Positions 46,341 through 55,307 are shown, counted from the stretch's first letter. The stretch is 64,000 nucleotides of DNA from Betaproteobacteria bacterium (GCA_016709965.1 JADJLT010000001.1:804501-868500), one strand, 5' to 3'. Translations and numbers: made by a program. The notes: a model not told the origin generated them from the letters alone.

Positions 46341-46994
46341 TTAGCGCGATGCCGCAACTTGGCGGATGGCTGCGGCGAGGATGGCCGGATCTTCGGCCCC
46401 TACTACGACCTGCCGGCCACCAACGATGAAGGTCGGCACCATCGAAATGCCCATTGCGCGAAACTTTCGCTCTTCGGCACGCACTGCTTTGATGTCTTCA
46501 TCGGAAGCGAGATAGGACTCAACTTCGGCGGCGGGATAATCGCATTCCACGGCTGCTTGCAACAGTATCGCCGGATCACCGACCGCTTCGCCCCGCTGAA
46601 ACTGGGCGGCGAAAAGCCGCTCGACCAACGCTTCGGCATTGCCCCGCTGCTGAGCCCAGTGGATCAGGCGATGGGCCTGCAGGGTGTTGGCGCGGCGCTC
46701 GATTTTCTCGAAGGCATAGTCGATGCCATAGGGCCGGCCGGCCGCGCGAACGCGTTCGAACAAGGCTTCGACCGGGGCGCGACCGCCAAATTTCTTTTCC
46801 AGAAAAGGCAGGTAAGGCTCGCCTTCCGGTGGTGTATCGGGATTCAGGAAGAACGGTCGCCAGCGCTTTTCGCAGGTGAAGTCAGGCGAATCACGTTGTA
46901 CTTTGGCGATGGCCACATCAAGTCGGCGCAGTCCGATAAAGCACCACGGGCAGACGATGTCGGAAACGATTTCGATGGTCAGCAGGCGACTCAT
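46341..46994 (-). CDS. FrnE-like DsbA-family oxidoreductase
   Basis: 217 residues, cytoplasmic (no signal peptide). Thioredoxin fold with CPWC at residues 15-18 (SDIVCPWCFIGLRRLD) and cis-Pro loop MVPTFIVGGR near 185. FrnE-like proteins act as disulfide isomerases in oxidative stress; polyketide or 2-hydroxychromene-2-carboxylate isomerase roles exist in relatives with a Ser in place of the first Cys, not the case here. Confidence 0.88.
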   Translation of the reverse strand: MSRLLTIEIVSDIVCPWCFIGLRRLDVAIAKVQRDSPDFTCEKRWRPFFLNPDTPPEGEPYLPFLEKKFGGRAPVEALFERVRAAGRPYGIDYAFEKIERRANTLQAHRLIHWAQQRGNAEALVERLFAAQFQRGEAVGDPAILLQAAVECDYPAAEVESYLASDEDIKAVRAEERKFRAMGISMVPTFIVGGRQVVVGAEDPAILAAAIRQVAASR

Positions 46995-47032
46995 GATAGC
47001 TGTCCGCTGCTTCCCGGGCCACGAAACACATG

Positions 47033-47073
47033 GCCACGGTCAACCGGAAATTTTGCCCGAATTTGAAATTTTC
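47033..47073 (-). repeat. Dispersed repeat, copy 8
   Basis: Plus strand GCCACGGTCAACCGGAAATT then TTGCCCGAATTTGAAATTTTC; reverse orientation, between pip and the FrnE-like gene. Confidence 0.8.
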
Positions 47074-47082
47074 GGATGGGCA

Positions 47083-48033
47083 CTAGTCAACGTATCCGTG
47101 CATGGATTCCGCCATCCAGCCCAGCGCCTTGATGCAGGCGCGGGCGATGGGCGGCGACAGGGCACCATGGCCGGCACCGGCCACCGGTACCCAGGTGGCT
47201 TCCGGCCAGGCATGGCGAACCTTTTCGGCGGCCTGAGGCGGGCAGATGGAATCGGCCATTCCTTGAACAATGACCGCCGGAATGTGGCGAATCCGTTCGA
47301 TACCTGCCACCAATTGGCCGGGTGCCAAAAAGCAGTGTCGCGTCAGGTAATGCATCTGGATGCGCGCCTTGGCCAGTTGACTGGCATCGGGCAAGGCGGT
47401 CAAGGGCGCTTCGCCCATCAGGGCACGCTCGTAATTCAGCCAGGCCCGGGTCGCCCGCAAGGCCACGTCCGGGTTATCGCCCAGAATGCGCCGGGCAAAA
47501 CTGGCAAGCGGATCCGTCAGGTCGGCGGTGGGCACGGAGGCGACCAGATTTTGCCAGGCCTCCTGCGGGACGCCATTGTGCCCGCGCACGTAGGCATCAA
47601 TTTCTTCCTGTGAGCCGAGGAATATCCCGCGCAGGACGAGGCCATGCACGCTGTTGGGAAAAAGCTGGGCATAAGCCAGCGCCAGCAGGCTACCCCATGA
47701 TCCGCCAAAGACGATCCACTGTGAGATGCCCAGCGCCTCACGGACATAGTCCAGATCGGCGACCAGATCGGGAGTGGTATTGGCTTCCAGCTCACCAATA
47801 GGCAGGCTGCGCCCGGCGCCGCGTTGGTCGATCATGATCACCCGGAAGCGCTCGGGATCGAACAGCCGGCGCTGGCCAGCCGTACAGCCGCTACCCGGTC
47901 CGCCGTGCAGAAAAAGGACCGGCAGGCCGTCGACCGCCCCGCACTCTTCGACGTGCAGGATATGGCCGTCGCCAACGGCCATCTGCCGAATGCAGTTCGG
48001 ATGAGACTCGGGAAATAACGGATCGGCGAGCAA
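47083..48033 (-). CDS. pip: Prolyl aminopeptidase
   Basis: 316 residues. Family motifs HGGPGSGC (43-50), DQRGAGRS, nucleophile GGSWGS, late Asp in GMADSICPP and His in GAGHGAL. Releases N-terminal proline from peptides in the cytoplasm. It starts one base after the stop of the response regulator gene, so it is the last gene of the long regulatory operon, although a role in alcohol oxidation is not obvious. Confidence 0.92.
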   Translation of the reverse strand: MLADPLFPESHPNCIRQMAVGDGHILHVEECGAVDGLPVLFLHGGPGSGCTAGQRRLFDPERFRVIMIDQRGAGRSLPIGELEANTTPDLVADLDYVREALGISQWIVFGGSWGSLLALAYAQLFPNSVHGLVLRGIFLGSQEEIDAYVRGHNGVPQEAWQNLVASVPTADLTDPLASFARRILGDNPDVALRATRAWLNYERALMGEAPLTALPDASQLAKARIQMHYLTRHCFLAPGQLVAGIERIRHIPAVIVQGMADSICPPQAAEKVRHAWPEATWVPVAGAGHGALSPPIARACIKALGWMAESMHGYVD

Positions 48034-48681
48034 TCAGGCCTCGATCAGTCCGTTGCGCACGGCAACCAGTGTCAATTCGGCAGCGTTCTGGACATTGAGC
48101 TTCTGCTTGATGTGATAGAGATGGGTGCCGACGGTACTCGGGCTGAGACAGAAATCCGCCGCTACGTCATTGACCGAGCGACCTTCGGCCAGCTTGAGGA
48201 AGACCGCCAGTTCCTTTTCTGTCAGCGCATCAACCGGGCTGGCCGAGCCTGAAAGCTGAGCCAGCGCCACCGACTGGGCCAGTGCTGGGTCGAGGTAACG
48301 GCGATCATTGGCCACCTGCCCCACCGCCTGCAGGAATTCGTCCGGCTCGGCGCGCTTGCACAGATACCCACGGGCGCCGAGGCGCAGGGCGCGCACCGGC
48401 ACGATGTCGTCGTTGTGCGCCGAGAGCATCAGCACCCTCGCTTTCGGCTCCCAGACAAGGAGCCGTTCGAGCGCAGCCAGACCGCCGATGCCTGGCATCG
48501 AAACGTCCATCACCACAACATCCGGATTGCACTCGGCGTACATGCGGACAGCGCTTTCACCGTTGTCGGCTTCGGCCACCACACTGGCCCCAGCGCCTTC
48601 GAGCAGCATGCGAAAGCCGAGGCGAACCATGGCATGGTCGTCGGCAAGCAGGATGCGCTTGCCTTGCAGGGTATTGTTCAT
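48034..48681 (-). CDS. NarL/LuxR-type response regulator
   Basis: 215 residues. Receiver domain 8-125 with acidic pair DD (15-16), phosphorylation Asp in VVVMDVSMPG and Lys in LCKRAE; LuxR-type helix-turn-helix at about 150-210 (LTEKELAVFLKLAEGRSVND). Overlaps the sensor kinase by four bases. It resembles AgmR/ExaE/PedR2-type regulators of PQQ alcohol dehydrogenases in architecture. It is not an AAA+ activator, so it cannot itself drive the sigma-54 promoters nearby. Confidence 0.92.
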   Translation of the reverse strand: MNNTLQGKRILLADDHAMVRLGFRMLLEGAGASVVAEADNGESAVRMYAECNPDVVVMDVSMPGIGGLAALERLLVWEPKARVLMLSAHNDDIVPVRALRLGARGYLCKRAEPDEFLQAVGQVANDRRYLDPALAQSVALAQLSGSASPVDALTEKELAVFLKLAEGRSVNDVAADFCLSPSTVGTHLYHIKQKLNVQNAAELTLVAVRNGLIEA

Positions 48682-50087
48682 GCGTGTGCCTCCACAGAAG
48701 CTTGATGTGCTTGGTCCGGCAGGCGGGCGACGATGCGGAATCCGCCACCGGCCGGGGTTTCAAACTGGAGATGGCCGCCCAGAGCGGCAATGCGCTCGCC
48801 CATGCCGGCCAGGCCCAGGCCGCAACCGGGTTGCGCTGAGGCTAGTCCGGACCGGCCGCAACCGTCGTCGGACAACGTCAGTTGCAAGCAGCCGGCAGCG
48901 CGGGTTATGAGCAGTTCAACCTGGCTGGCATGGGCGTGGCGCACGACATTGGTCAGGCCTTCCTGAACGATGCGGATAACGGCCATGGCGACTTCGTCAG
49001 CGAGCGTTTGTTCGCCGATATCCAGGTGGTGTTTGAGCACGATGTCCTGATGTTGCTCGCGCCAGTTGGCAAGCTGGCGCTCCAGCGTCACGGCCAGGCC
49101 GTCACCGGCCGCCGGGCGCAGGCGATGCAGGATGTTGCGGACACCATCCTGCATTTCGCCGGTCACCGCCACGATGCTCCGGGCCGGAATATGTAGCGAA
49201 GGCGCATCCGGCGTACGCTGGACAATGGCGCCAGCCAGCGCGCGCACTGCGGTAATGCCCTGCGCCAGTTCGTCATGCAGTTCGCGGGCGATGATCCGGC
49301 GTTCCTCTTCCAGCCCGGTCTGCAGGCGGCGGGAAATTTCGCGGTCGCTTTCGAGCCGCACATTTTCATCAACCGCTTCGCCCAGCCGGTCGGCCATGCC
49401 GTTGAAGGCACGCGAGATGCGGCCGAGTTCCGGCGTCGCGAAAACCGGCAAACGGGTATCGAAACGGCCGCGGCCGGTACGGTCAAGGGCGCGCATGATC
49501 TGGGCCAGGGGGTGCAGCGCGCGGCCAAGCGCGAGGCGCGTGGCAACGAAGAGCAGGCCCAGGCAGGCCAGCGCCCAGCCGGCCATGGCGGCGAGATCGT
49601 CCCAGGCGTCAACTATGGCGCGCGACGCGTCGGGGTGCAGGGTCAGCGTGTAGCCATCGACAGCCAATGTGCGTTCCGGCTGATCACTGGCCAGCACGCC
49701 GGCGAACCACGCGGGCGCTGCACGCCCTGCCTTGTAACTCGGGGCCGGCGAGCGGTAGATGGTTTCGCCGGCAGCCGTACGGATTTCCAGTTCATTGGCC
49801 CGCACGCGGCCAATGGCGCGCGCTACGACAAGCAGCCGCTCGCCGCGCGTCGCCGCCGGCACATCGTGCATTTCGCCCAGCACAGCACGCAGCCATTGTT
49901 CCGAAACGCGGGTGGCCGCCTCGACTTCTTCATGGATGGCGTTGCGCGTGGCGTGCAGCCAGAAACCGGCCATGACGACAAGCAGACTGGCGGCCAGCGC
50001 GGTAAAAACGAGGCCGACGCGGGTGTGCAGGCTCAACCGCAGCGTGCTGCGGTCAACCGGAAAAATCGGCCAAAAATGAAATGTCAT
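48678..50087 (-). CDS. Sensor histidine kinase with periplasmic domain
   Basis: 469 residues. Transmembrane segments about 24-44 and 166-187 enclose a 120-residue periplasmic domain; then HAMP, HisKA_3 dimerisation domain with His271 (ARELHDELAQG) and HATPase with GLGLAGM. Pairs with the response regulator downstream. Residues 2-14 (TFHFWPIFPVDRS) are encoded by repeat copy 9, and the ATG overlaps the stop of the TonB receptor. PedS2/ExaD-like role in sensing alcohol or metal is an inference from context. Confidence 0.9.
   Translation of the reverse strand: MTFHFWPIFPVDRSTLRLSLHTRVGLVFTALAASLLVVMAGFWLHATRNAIHEEVEAATRVSEQWLRAVLGEMHDVPAATRGERLLVVARAIGRVRANELEIRTAAGETIYRSPAPSYKAGRAAPAWFAGVLASDQPERTLAVDGYTLTLHPDASRAIVDAWDDLAAMAGWALACLGLLFVATRLALGRALHPLAQIMRALDRTGRGRFDTRLPVFATPELGRISRAFNGMADRLGEAVDENVRLESDREISRRLQTGLEEERRIIARELHDELAQGITAVRALAGAIVQRTPDAPSLHIPARSIVAVTGEMQDGVRNILHRLRPAAGDGLAVTLERQLANWREQHQDIVLKHHLDIGEQTLADEVAMAVIRIVQEGLTNVVRHAHASQVELLITRAAGCLQLTLSDDGCGRSGLASAQPGCGLGLAGMGERIAALGGHLQFETPAGGGFRIVARLPDQAHQASVEAHA
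50046..50082 (-). repeat. Dispersed repeat, copy 9, in the kinase N terminus
   Basis: Plus strand GCTGCGGTCAACCGGAAAAA then TCGGCCAAAAATGAAAT. Read on the coding strand it is translated as the kinase N terminus. Confidence 0.85.
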
Positions 50088-52417
50088 TTGCCGCCAAACA
50101 CGTAGCGCACGCCAAGCCAGGCGGAACGCGGAGCGCCCGGCGCGACGAAGGTTTCACGGCGCCAGTCGTCGGGATTGCTTTGCAGGCTGCCGCCGACGAA
50201 GGGGTTTTCGGCCAGTGCGCCGGCCGTGGCGTAGTGCTTGTCGAAGACGTTGTTGACCTTGGCGAAGAGCTGCCAGCCGCCGCCCAGTTTGGCCTCGGCA
50301 TTGACGTTGAGGATGGCATAGCCGGGAACCTTGCCGGGACCGTCGAAAGTGCGCGTGCTGCCCAGGGCATCGGTGGCGGTGCCGCTCTGGTGCTGGTTAT
50401 TTTCGTTGCCACGGACGTACTGGCCGGAGAAAGCCTGCACATCGCCGCCGATGCGCAGCCAGTCGGTGGCGCGCCAGGCGAGGCCAAGCTTGAGGCTGTG
50501 CTGCGGCAGGCCGGGAATGCGGTTGCCCTTTTTGACGAGAATTTCATCGTCCTGCCCGGCGCCGGTACATTCCGCCGTCGTGCCGCGCGTGCTGTTATTG
50601 GCGCCGAGCAGACAAGCGTCGGAACGGAAAGTGGCCTGCAGCCAGGTGTAGTTGGCATACCAGTCGACACGATGCAGGTTGCCGTTGAGGCCGAGTTCGA
50701 GGCCCTGGCGCAGCGTCTTGCCATAGTTGGTGAAATAACCGGCGCTGGTCGAGGTGCCGACGAACAGGATGTCGTCGCTGCTCATGGTGCGGAAAAGGCC
50801 GGCATTCCAGTTGGTTTCACCGGCCAGCTTGCCGCGCAGCCCGGCTTCGAGGGTGCGGGCGACGACCTGTTTGAGGTAGGGGTCGGCGGCCATCGAATTG
50901 GGCAGCGTGCACGGGTTGGCCGGGTCGGCGCAGCCGAGTTCGATCGGCGTCGGCACGCGGTTGCCCTGGCTGAAGCCGGCATAGGCATTGAGCGCCGGGA
51001 CGATCTGCCAGCTCAGGCCGATGGCCGGGTTGAGCTTGTGGTATTTGTGGTCGCCATCGAGGTTGGGCACCGTGCGGTTGAGTTCGTCGAAGGTCGTGAC
51101 GTGGCTCATGTTGTAGCGCGCCGAGCCGGTCAGGTGCAGGTTCGGCAGCAGGGAGTAGGTATCGGTGACGAACAGGCTGGCCGTGCTGGTCTTGCCGTTG
51201 ATCTGGTTTTCGACGGCGACCGGCGACAGATTGGTCACGCCGCGCGTGGCATCGAGCTCGCCCAGTTCCTGCGTTTGCTGGAAGTTGATGCGGGCCTGGT
51301 CGTAGGAGGCGCCGACGGCGAGCTGGTGTTGCTTGCCGCTGAAATTCCATTGGGCAGCGATGCCCGTGCCGCGCTGTGAGGTTTTCGTCCGGTTGTTGGC
51401 CCCGGTTTCATCGGGCGCCGGGCCGACACTGCCGCCGGTTACCCAGTCCTCGTACTCGGTCTCGTAATCGTCGTTCATGTCGCCGTTCAGCGTGCGCGTC
51501 TTGCTGCGGCGGTGATAGACGCTACCGGAGAGGCTTTGCGTATCGCTGAGCCACAGTTTGCCGTTGAGGGCGACCTGGGTCATGTCGTTGCGTGTCTCGT
51601 CGGGGTGCGTGAAGATCGCTTCGCGGCGCTCGGCGAGCATCGATTGCGGCAGCAGGCCATTGCCGACTAGCCGGCTGCGCGCCTTGGTCAGCGTCAGATC
51701 GGCCTCGCCGGCGGCGTTGCGGAAGGACAGCTTGCCGAAGAACTGCTTGACGTCGGAGGGCGAATGATCGCGCCAGCCGTCTTCGCGGAACCAATCGCCA
51801 GCGCCGTACCAGCCGAAGGTGCCGTTGTTGCCGCCGTACTCGAGTTCGGTGTTGGTGCGGTTGAAACTGCCGCCGGAAAACTCGATCTTGCCGCCGGGGT
51901 GCGAGAAACCGCTCTTGGTCCGCATGGACAGCGCGCCACCCAGCGTGTTGAGGCCGAAAGCCGGGTTGGAGCCGGGAATCAGGTCGATGCCGGCAATCGC
52001 CGAATTGGGGATCAGATCCCAGTTGACCGTGTCGCCGAAAGGCTCATTGACGCGCACGCCATCGACGTAGACCGACAAGCCCTGCGCCGTGCCGAGCAGC
52101 GGCGAGGCAGTGAAGCCACGGTAATTGAGGTCGACCTGGTAGGGATTGCCCTGAACTTCATTGACGGTCACGGCTGGCACCTGGCGCACCAGTTGTTCGG
52201 CGATGTTCTGGCTCTCGATTTCATCCAGCCGGCGGTCATCGAGCGACTGGACGTTGGCCGGCAGGTGCAGGCGCGGCACGCCAATGCCGGAGAGCGGCGT
52301 CGTGCCAACGACTTCGACGGTGGCGGTAGTAACGACAGTCTCGGCGGCGAAGACGGGAGAAAAGGCGGCTGAGATGGCAATGGCGACCAGCGAGCGCTGG
52401 GGAATTTGTCTCTTCAT
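50084..52417 (-). CDS. TonB-dependent outer-membrane receptor
   Basis: 777 residues. Signal peptide (ends VFA-AET), plug domain (VPRLHLPANVQSLDD, YRGFTASPLLGTAQGLSVYV, SNPAFGLNTLGGALSMRTKS) and a long barrel ending YVFGGK. It differs from PqqU. Within an operon holding its own TonB, a quinoprotein relay pair and a two-component system, next to an alcohol dehydrogenase with a lanthanide-type site, a lanthanide-chelator or PQQ substrate is plausible but not shown by sequence. Confidence 0.88.
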   Translation of the reverse strand: MKRQIPQRSLVAIAISAAFSPVFAAETVVTTATVEVVGTTPLSGIGVPRLHLPANVQSLDDRRLDEIESQNIAEQLVRQVPAVTVNEVQGNPYQVDLNYRGFTASPLLGTAQGLSVYVDGVRVNEPFGDTVNWDLIPNSAIAGIDLIPGSNPAFGLNTLGGALSMRTKSGFSHPGGKIEFSGGSFNRTNTELEYGGNNGTFGWYGAGDWFREDGWRDHSPSDVKQFFGKLSFRNAAGEADLTLTKARSRLVGNGLLPQSMLAERREAIFTHPDETRNDMTQVALNGKLWLSDTQSLSGSVYHRRSKTRTLNGDMNDDYETEYEDWVTGGSVGPAPDETGANNRTKTSQRGTGIAAQWNFSGKQHQLAVGASYDQARINFQQTQELGELDATRGVTNLSPVAVENQINGKTSTASLFVTDTYSLLPNLHLTGSARYNMSHVTTFDELNRTVPNLDGDHKYHKLNPAIGLSWQIVPALNAYAGFSQGNRVPTPIELGCADPANPCTLPNSMAADPYLKQVVARTLEAGLRGKLAGETNWNAGLFRTMSSDDILFVGTSTSAGYFTNYGKTLRQGLELGLNGNLHRVDWYANYTWLQATFRSDACLLGANNSTRGTTAECTGAGQDDEILVKKGNRIPGLPQHSLKLGLAWRATDWLRIGGDVQAFSGQYVRGNENNQHQSGTATDALGSTRTFDGPGKVPGYAILNVNAEAKLGGGWQLFAKVNNVFDKHYATAGALAENPFVGGSLQSNPDDWRRETFVAPGAPRSAWLGVRYVFGGK

Positions 52418-53163
52418 GTTGTTTTTTTGAGTTTGTAGTTGATGGGTACGACGACTTGAATTTCGTTGCTATCGAGCGCCTCAGGCAGCGGTGGCAGACT
52501 GGCCAGTGTTTCGAGCATGGCCATAGCGTGCTGGTCGAGGACATCGAAGCCGCTTGAGCGGTCGAGCACGACGCCGAGCAGGTTGCCCTTGCGGGCGACT
52601 TTCAGGCGCAGGCGGACTTCGCCTTCCCAACCGCGCATGGCGGCAACACGCGGGTATTCATGCTGACGGGCGAGCAGGTCGCCAAGGCGCTGCCGATAGA
52701 TGTCGAGCAACTCGCTTTGCGGGCGCTGCGCTGCGACAGGTGCAGCCGGACGCACTACTTCAGCAACCGGCGCCGGGTGGATGGCGGCAGGCGCCACGGC
52801 TGCTTCACTCGCCACGGTCGCGGTCGGCGAGGGCATGGTAGCCGGCACATTGGCTGGCCCGGCAGTCTGAATTACGCGTGGCGCCAAGGGGCGTTCCGCA
52901 CGTGGAGGGTTCTGCCGGGCCTTCTGGGGAACGGCTGCCGGCGCCGGTGTTGGGGCTGCGGCAGCAACGGGTTCGGATGCGGAGACATTGATCAGGCGGA
53001 TCGAAGCAAGAATGGGTGGCAAGCTCACTGGCGACTGGCTGCGCTGCCACGACACGAGGGCAAACAGCGTCGCGTGGAGCAGTAGCGAAAATCCCAGAAT
53101 TGCCCAGAATTTCCGGTCGACCGCGGGAGGCAGGAAATACCCTTGCTTGTCGAGCGTCATCAT
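52414..53163 (-). CDS. tonB: Energy transducer TonB
   Basis: 249 residues. N-terminal transmembrane helix (about 22-41, ILGFSLLLHATLFALVSW with the functional His), Pro/Ala-rich periplasmic linker (75-150) and a C-terminal TonB fold (EVRLRLKVARKGNLLGVVLD). Dedicated to the receptor it overlaps. Residues about 12-26 (PPAVDRKFWAILG) are encoded by repeat copy 10, just before and into the membrane helix, without breaking the frame. Confidence 0.9.
   Translation of the reverse strand: MMTLDKQGYFLPPAVDRKFWAILGFSLLLHATLFALVSWQRSQSPVSLPPILASIRLINVSASEPVAAAAPTPAPAAVPQKARQNPPRAERPLAPRVIQTAGPANVPATMPSPTATVASEAAVAPAAIHPAPVAEVVRPAAPVAAQRPQSELLDIYRQRLGDLLARQHEYPRVAAMRGWEGEVRLRLKVARKGNLLGVVLDRSSGFDVLDQHAMAMLETLASLPPLPEALDSNEIQVVVPINYKLKKTT
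53087..53129 (+). repeat. Dispersed repeat, copy 10, inside tonB
   Basis: GAAAATCCCAGAATTGCCCA followed by GAATTTCCGGTCGACCGCGG and GAG. Core has one change (GGTCGACCG). Confidence 0.7.
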
Positions 53164-54119
53164 TTGTCCGCCCCCAGCGCGTCCTGCTCGGCGGCTGGAA
53201 AGAGATGGCCGACCGAACGACGATATTCCGCGGCGGCTACCGGCAAATTGGCAAACTCGGGCGGCAGCGGGCGGGCCAGCACGTCGTTCATGTCCAGCCC
53301 GGCCTTGGCCGAGTCGCGCATGGTAGCGGTCAGCCAGTTGAGCCAGGCACGCGTCTGGCGAATTGGTGCAGCATCACTTGTCGGCGCGCCGTGCCCGGGC
53401 AGCAAGGTCTTGAAGGAGGATTCGCGGGTCAATGCCTCAAGCTGATCAAGCGCCTTTAGCCAGTGCGCGACATCGGCGTGTGGCGTGGTCGGGGCACGGC
53501 CGTTGAAGACGAGGTCACCTGAAAACAGCACGCCGCTCGCTTCGTCGATGATGACGAGATCGGCGCCGGTATGACCGTCAAGCGCAACGAGACGCAGGCT
53601 GCGACCGGCGACTTCGATGCGGCCAGCTGTCAGTGTTTTGGTCGGCAGCTGGACTTCCGTGCCCTTCATCCAGTCGCCGCTCATCCGGTAGAGGTTTTCG
53701 GCAAAGGCGTTGCCATCGGCAGCGATACCGCTCCGCGTCTCGGCCAGCGCCGCGATCGGCACATCGGCAAAGGCCTGGTTGCCAAGGAAATGATCGGGAT
53801 GGTGGTGAGTGTTGATGACCAACACGATGGGCTGGGCGGTGATCGCGGCCATTGCCCGGCGCATTTGCTGGCCGTAGCGCAGCGAAGGGCCACTATCGAT
53901 GACGATGACGCCTTGCGCTGCGACGATGAAGGCGGTGTTGACGATGTTGCCGCCGTTGTCGGTGTTGAAATCCTCGGTCTTGCCGATGAAGGTGTAGACG
54001 TCCTTGGCCAGCGGCCTGGCGGCGAGGCGGTAATCGAAATCTGCGGCGCTGATCAGCGGCGAGGCTGCGAGCAGCATCAAAAACGCAGCGATCATCGGCA
54101 GGCTGAACAGGCGCTTCAT
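53160..54119 (-). CDS. Quinoprotein relay system zinc metallohydrolase
   Basis: 319 residues, signal peptide ending ISA-ADF, metallo-beta-lactamase fold with THHHPDHFLGN, the Asp in GHTGADLV, and the late GHG. Proteins of this family occur with PQQ dehydrogenases and a SoxYZ-like carrier, as here; they are proposed to act in a periplasmic relay, with chemistry undetermined. Four-base overlaps on both sides. Confidence 0.85.
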   Translation of the reverse strand: MKRLFSLPMIAAFLMLLAASPLISAADFDYRLAARPLAKDVYTFIGKTEDFNTDNGGNIVNTAFIVAAQGVIVIDSGPSLRYGQQMRRAMAAITAQPIVLVINTHHHPDHFLGNQAFADVPIAALAETRSGIAADGNAFAENLYRMSGDWMKGTEVQLPTKTLTAGRIEVAGRSLRLVALDGHTGADLVIIDEASGVLFSGDLVFNGRAPTTPHADVAHWLKALDQLEALTRESSFKTLLPGHGAPTSDAAPIRQTRAWLNWLTATMRDSAKAGLDMNDVLARPLPPEFANLPVAAAEYRRSVGHLFPAAEQDALGADK

Positions 54120-54886
54120 TGGGCGATCCTCGCCTTGAAGAGATTGCCGTTGTTGTCGCGACCACTGGTCTCGACCGGGCCATCGGCAGCATTGCGATTC
54201 AGTGTGAAAACCGGATTCTCGCTGACCGGCTCGAAGGGCTGAACACGCATCAGGCGTTTGCCGGCAGAATCGGTAAAGTTGATTTCTTCAAGGTAGAAGG
54301 CCGGTGTCCCGGCGACCAGGCCAGTATCCATCGGATGCACGATGCGCATGCGAATCCGCCCGGCATTCGGGCCTTCGCTCCATTGACGGCCGCTCACCTC
54401 GTTCAGGTGCGTTTGCCAGTCCCTGGACGCACCGCCAGCCGATGGTGCCGTACAACCGCCACCTACCGTATTCACCCAGGTGCCACCAACGTGCCAGACG
54501 CCATCACGGGTGCGGGCCGCGGCGCGGACCGGTGACGATTGCTGCAGCTTGAGTCGGAAGCCGAGAAATGCCGGCGCCGCTTCGGGATAAAAACGCAGGA
54601 CCTGCGTAATCGGGTTGAAATCGGCCACGACGACCACTTCCACCACCCCGGGCAAGGCGCTCGCGTCCACCGTCAGCGGCACCTGCATCGGATTCTCCGC
54701 CGTCGACGGCGCAAGCACCTTGACACGCGGATCGAAGACGAGGGGGGCATCGGCAAAATACTGCTTCTGGATGTCCGACCACCTCGCCGACGCCAGCGGA
54801 TCACCGCTTTCGTCGAGCGCAGCCGCATCGGCCAGCGGCATCAGTGCCGCCAGTGCAATCGCTGCGATGGTCAGGGGATACTTCAT
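54116..54886 (-). CDS. Quinoprotein-associated SoxYZ-like carrier
   Basis: 256 residues from MKYPLTIAAI (ribosome site GAGGAGCG); signal peptide ends ADA-AAL. N-terminal half is SoxY-like and includes the Cys motif GGGCTAPS at about residue 140; C-terminal half is SoxZ-like (IRMRIVHPMDTGLVAG). In sulfur oxidation SoxY carries substrate on its Cys; here the fused form accompanies PQQ dehydrogenases. First gene of the seven-gene leftward operon, transcribed from a sigma-54 promoter at 54934-54948. Confidence 0.85.
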   Translation of the reverse strand: MKYPLTIAAIALAALMPLADAAALDESGDPLASARWSDIQKQYFADAPLVFDPRVKVLAPSTAENPMQVPLTVDASALPGVVEVVVVADFNPITQVLRFYPEAAPAFLGFRLKLQQSSPVRAAARTRDGVWHVGGTWVNTVGGGCTAPSAGGASRDWQTHLNEVSGRQWSEGPNAGRIRMRIVHPMDTGLVAGTPAFYLEEINFTDSAGKRLMRVQPFEPVSENPVFTLNRNAADGPVETSGRDNNGNLFKARIAQ

Positions 54887-54933
54887 GGTGTCTCGCTCCT
54901 CATTGCCGCTTGGGCTGTTTGATAAAACAGGTC

Positions 54934-54948
54934 GCAAACCGCGTGCCA
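54934..54948 (-). promoter_or_regulatory. Sigma-54 promoter of the relay/TonB/two-component operon
   Basis: Minus strand TGGCACGCGGTTTGC, full match to TGGCAC-N5-TTGC, about 50 bases before the first gene. Confidence 0.8.
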
Positions 54949-55034
54949 AGCCCTGTCCAATCAGGACGACAGCCGCATGTCGCGGCAATCTGGCGGTTTG
55001 ACTGCGCCTGCGGGCATCACCTGAACAAGCGAAC

Positions 55035-55051
55035 TGTGCAACTTTGGAGCA
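55035..55051. promoter_or_regulatory. Candidate activator site (variant)
   Basis: TGTGCAACTTTGGAGCA, 11 of 17 positions as at 59340-59356. Lies about 87 bases from the leftward and 111 from the rightward sigma-54 promoter, so it could serve both. Confidence 0.45.
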
Positions 55052-55161
55052 AATGGTGACAATTGAAGCAGGCAGGCAGTCGCTGTCGCAGCCTGCGGAA
55101 ATTAAAACAGGATGCCTCCATGAGGCCCACCAACAGGGCTATCGGCGGTTCCCCGGCTGCT

Positions 55162-55176
55162 TGGCACAGCCCTTGC
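55162..55176 (+). promoter_or_regulatory. Sigma-54 promoter of the PQQ alcohol dehydrogenase
   Basis: TGGCACAGCCCTTGC, full match to TGGCAC-N5-TTGC, 132 bases before the start codon; the leader is long. Confidence 0.8.
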
Positions 55177-55307
55177 GGTTCGGTCTCCTTGCCAGCGAGC
55201 TGATTCAGGGAATGGAGATGGCTCGCAGGCATGTCATTTCATCCTGCCATGGCGTGTGTTGCACGAAGGGCAGAGGTGGAACCATTGGATAAACAAGGAG
55301 ACAATCC

